Assembly (NCBI RefSeq): GCF_000176855.2
Contig: NC_015138.1
Location: 930,001-994,000, forward strand
DNA length: 64,000 bases
Reading direction: 5' to 3'
From: Paracidovorax avenae ATCC 19860
Lineage (GTDB): Bacteria > Pseudomonadota > Gammaproteobacteria > Burkholderiales > Burkholderiaceae_C
Shown: positions 62,714 through 64,000 of the stretch, one piece after another
How the letters are laid out: each line of letters opens with the position of its first letter
Numbering within the stretch: the first letter of the stretch is position 1
Made by a program: the position numbers and the translations under genes
Notes under the pieces: generated by a model
Seen by the model: the letters and a program-made list of their open reading frames with translations, nothing else
The model's database searches: none
What the model was told of the DNA's origin: nothing

Positions 62714-64000
62714 ATGTTTTCTGCATCCACTCCCGCCATCGGCGACAGCGGCCACCATTCCCCTCCCATGGCGGGTCATCCGGGCAGGCCTCGCGTGGTC
62801 ATCACCGGCATGGGCCTGGTATGCCCGCTGGGTTGCGGGGCAGAACTGGCGTGGCGGCGGCTTCTGGAGGGCCGTTCGGGCCTGCGGCGCCTGCCTGATG
62901 CCGTGGTGGAAGGTCTGGATGCGGCAGTCGGCGGCACGGTGCCGACCCCGGCGGAAGATGCCGAAGGGGGCTGGGAGCCCGGCGTGACGGCGTCCGCCAA
63001 AGACCTGCGCAAGATGGATCGTTTCATTCCCATGGCCCTGGAGGCGGCACGGCAGGCGCTTGCGCAGGCCGCCTGGGCTCCGGCGGACCCGCGTTCCAGG
63101 GAGCGAACTGCCACCGTGATCGCCTCAGGTATCGGCGGCTTCGGGGCCATCGCCGAGGCCGTGCGCACCACCGATGGGCGCGGTCCTCAGCGCCTTTCGC
63201 CTTTCACGGTGCCGTCTTTTCTCGTCAACCTGGCTGCTGGCCATGTGTCGATCCGCCACGGTTTCCAGGGCCCGCTGGGCGCACCCGTGACGGCCTGCGC
63301 CGCGGGCGTGCAGGCGCTGGGCGACGGAGCCCGGATGATCCGGGCCGGGGAGGCCGACGTGGCCGTCTGCGGTGGCACGGAAGCTGCCATCGACCGCGTC
63401 AGCCTGGGTGGATTCGCCGCAGCGAAAGCCCTGTCCACCGCGTTCGCGGACCGGCCGGACCAGGCCTCCCGGCCCTTCGATGCCGCGCGCGACGGGTTCG
63501 TGATGGGGGAGGGGGCCGGCGTTTTGGTGCTCGAATCGCTGGACCACGCGCTCGCGCGCGGCGCGGTGCCGCTGGCCGAGGTGGTGGGTTACGGCACGTC
63601 CGCCGACGCACACCACATCACCTCCGGGCCGGAGGACGGCGACGGCGCGCGGCGCGCCATGGCGCTGGCCCTGGCACAGGCGGGGCTGGCGCCGGAGCAG
63701 GTGCAGTACCTGAACGCCCACGCCACCTCCACCTACGTGGGCGACCGAGGGGAACTGGCCGCGGTCCGCAGCCTGTTCGGGCTCGGAGGAACGGTCGCGA
63801 TCAGCTCGACCAAGGCTGCCACGGGTCACCTGCTGGGTGCTGCCGGGGCGGTGGCCGCCATCTTCACGGCGCTGGCGCTGCGCGACCAGGTGGTGCCCGC
63901 GACACGCAACCTCGTGCAACCCGATGCGCTCGCCGAGGGCCTCGACCTGGTGGCCGGAAGCGCACGTCCGATGCCGCTGCAACACGCCCTGGTCAACGGG
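62714..64000 (+). CDS. Beta-ketoacyl-ACP synthase (FabF-like), 3' end outside the window
   Basis: The frame is open to the end of the window (429 residues). It is a KAS II-type condensing enzyme: VVITGMGLVCPLGCGAELAW, the active-site cysteine C195 in VTACAAGVQALGDG, FDAARDGFVMGEGAGVLVLE, the first catalytic His H336 in LNAHATSTYVGD (family usually NAHGTST-P) and STKAATGHLLGAAG with K367 and H372. Only about the last 10-20 residues should be missing. The separate TetR control suggests a specialised fatty-acid or polyketide-like role rather than the housekeeping fabF, which normally follows acpP. The N-terminal ~22 residues are an extension; an ATG at 62768 is an alternative start. Confidence 0.88.
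   Translation, partial: MFSASTPAIGDSGHHSPPMAGHPGRPRVVITGMGLVCPLGCGAELAWRRLLEGRSGLRRLPDAVVEGLDAAVGGTVPTPAEDAEGGWEPGVTASAKDLRKMDRFIPMALEAARQALAQAAWAPADPRSRERTATVIASGIGGFGAIAEAVRTTDGRGPQRLSPFTVPSFLVNLAAGHVSIRHGFQGPLGAPVTACAAGVQALGDGARMIRAGEADVAVCGGTEAAIDRVSLGGFAAAKALSTAFADRPDQASRPFDAARDGFVMGEGAGVLVLESLDHALARGAVPLAEVVGYGTSADAHHITSGPEDGDGARRAMALALAQAGLAPEQVQYLNAHATSTYVGDRGELAAVRSLFGLGGTVAISSTKAATGHLLGAAGAVAAIFTALALRDQVVPATRNLVQPDALAEGLDLVAGSARPMPLQHALVNG

Overview
The window is GC-rich, densely packed DNA from a beta-proteobacterium of the family Comamonadaceae, most likely a plant-associated Acidovorax (A. citrulli/avenae type). The basis is the Omp32-type porin, the Pil-Chp chemosensory operon preceded by rubredoxin, a beta-proteobacterial type II secretion cluster, and two genes behind perfect PIP-box promoters of the kind used by HrpX-controlled type III effectors. 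No rRNA, tRNA, CRISPR array, transposase or integrase was seen.

Layout, 1-32 kb: the tail of a CBS-pair protein, rarD, a YqaA-type membrane protein and a membrane diguanylate cyclase; dusB-fis-purH; a PL3 pectate-lyase/harpin-like effector gene with its own PIP box behind thiD-hemL; rubredoxin and pilG-pilH-pilI-pilJ-chpA (twitching-motility chemosensing); photolyase; the co-directional run algH-ruvX-pyrR-pyrB-pyrC'-plsC, in which pyrC' has lost its zinc ligands and is probably a structural partner of PyrB; an AsnC/Lrp regulator facing a 2-oxoglutarate dioxygenase plus LysO-type amino-acid exporter pair; a ferric-type ABC ATPase head to head with its double permease; arsC.

Layout, 32-64 kb: a type II secretion cluster (gspC divergent from gspG-H-I-J-K-L-M-N-D-E, with gspF absent); cobC-cobS; ilvA with a strong terminator hairpin in its leader; an OsmC-like protein; coq7; two porins; a dipeptide-type ABC operon (two permeases, binding protein, two ATPases) with an M20 amidohydrolase inside it; a second PIP-box gene encoding a 695-residue protein with an F-box-like N-terminus; DoxX; a chemoreceptor; a TetR regulator divergent from a beta-ketoacyl synthase cut by the window end.

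The most interesting points are the two effector genes, whose promoters share the same geometry (TTCGB-N15-TTCGB, 31 bp, YANNNT); the regulator/dioxygenase/exporter module that looks like an amino-acid hydroxylation and export system; the catalytically dead PyrC'; a GspE without its tetracysteine zinc module; the ilvA leader; and two copies of a GC-rich interspersed repeat placed between genes of two different operons. All calls come from reading the sequence; no database search was run.
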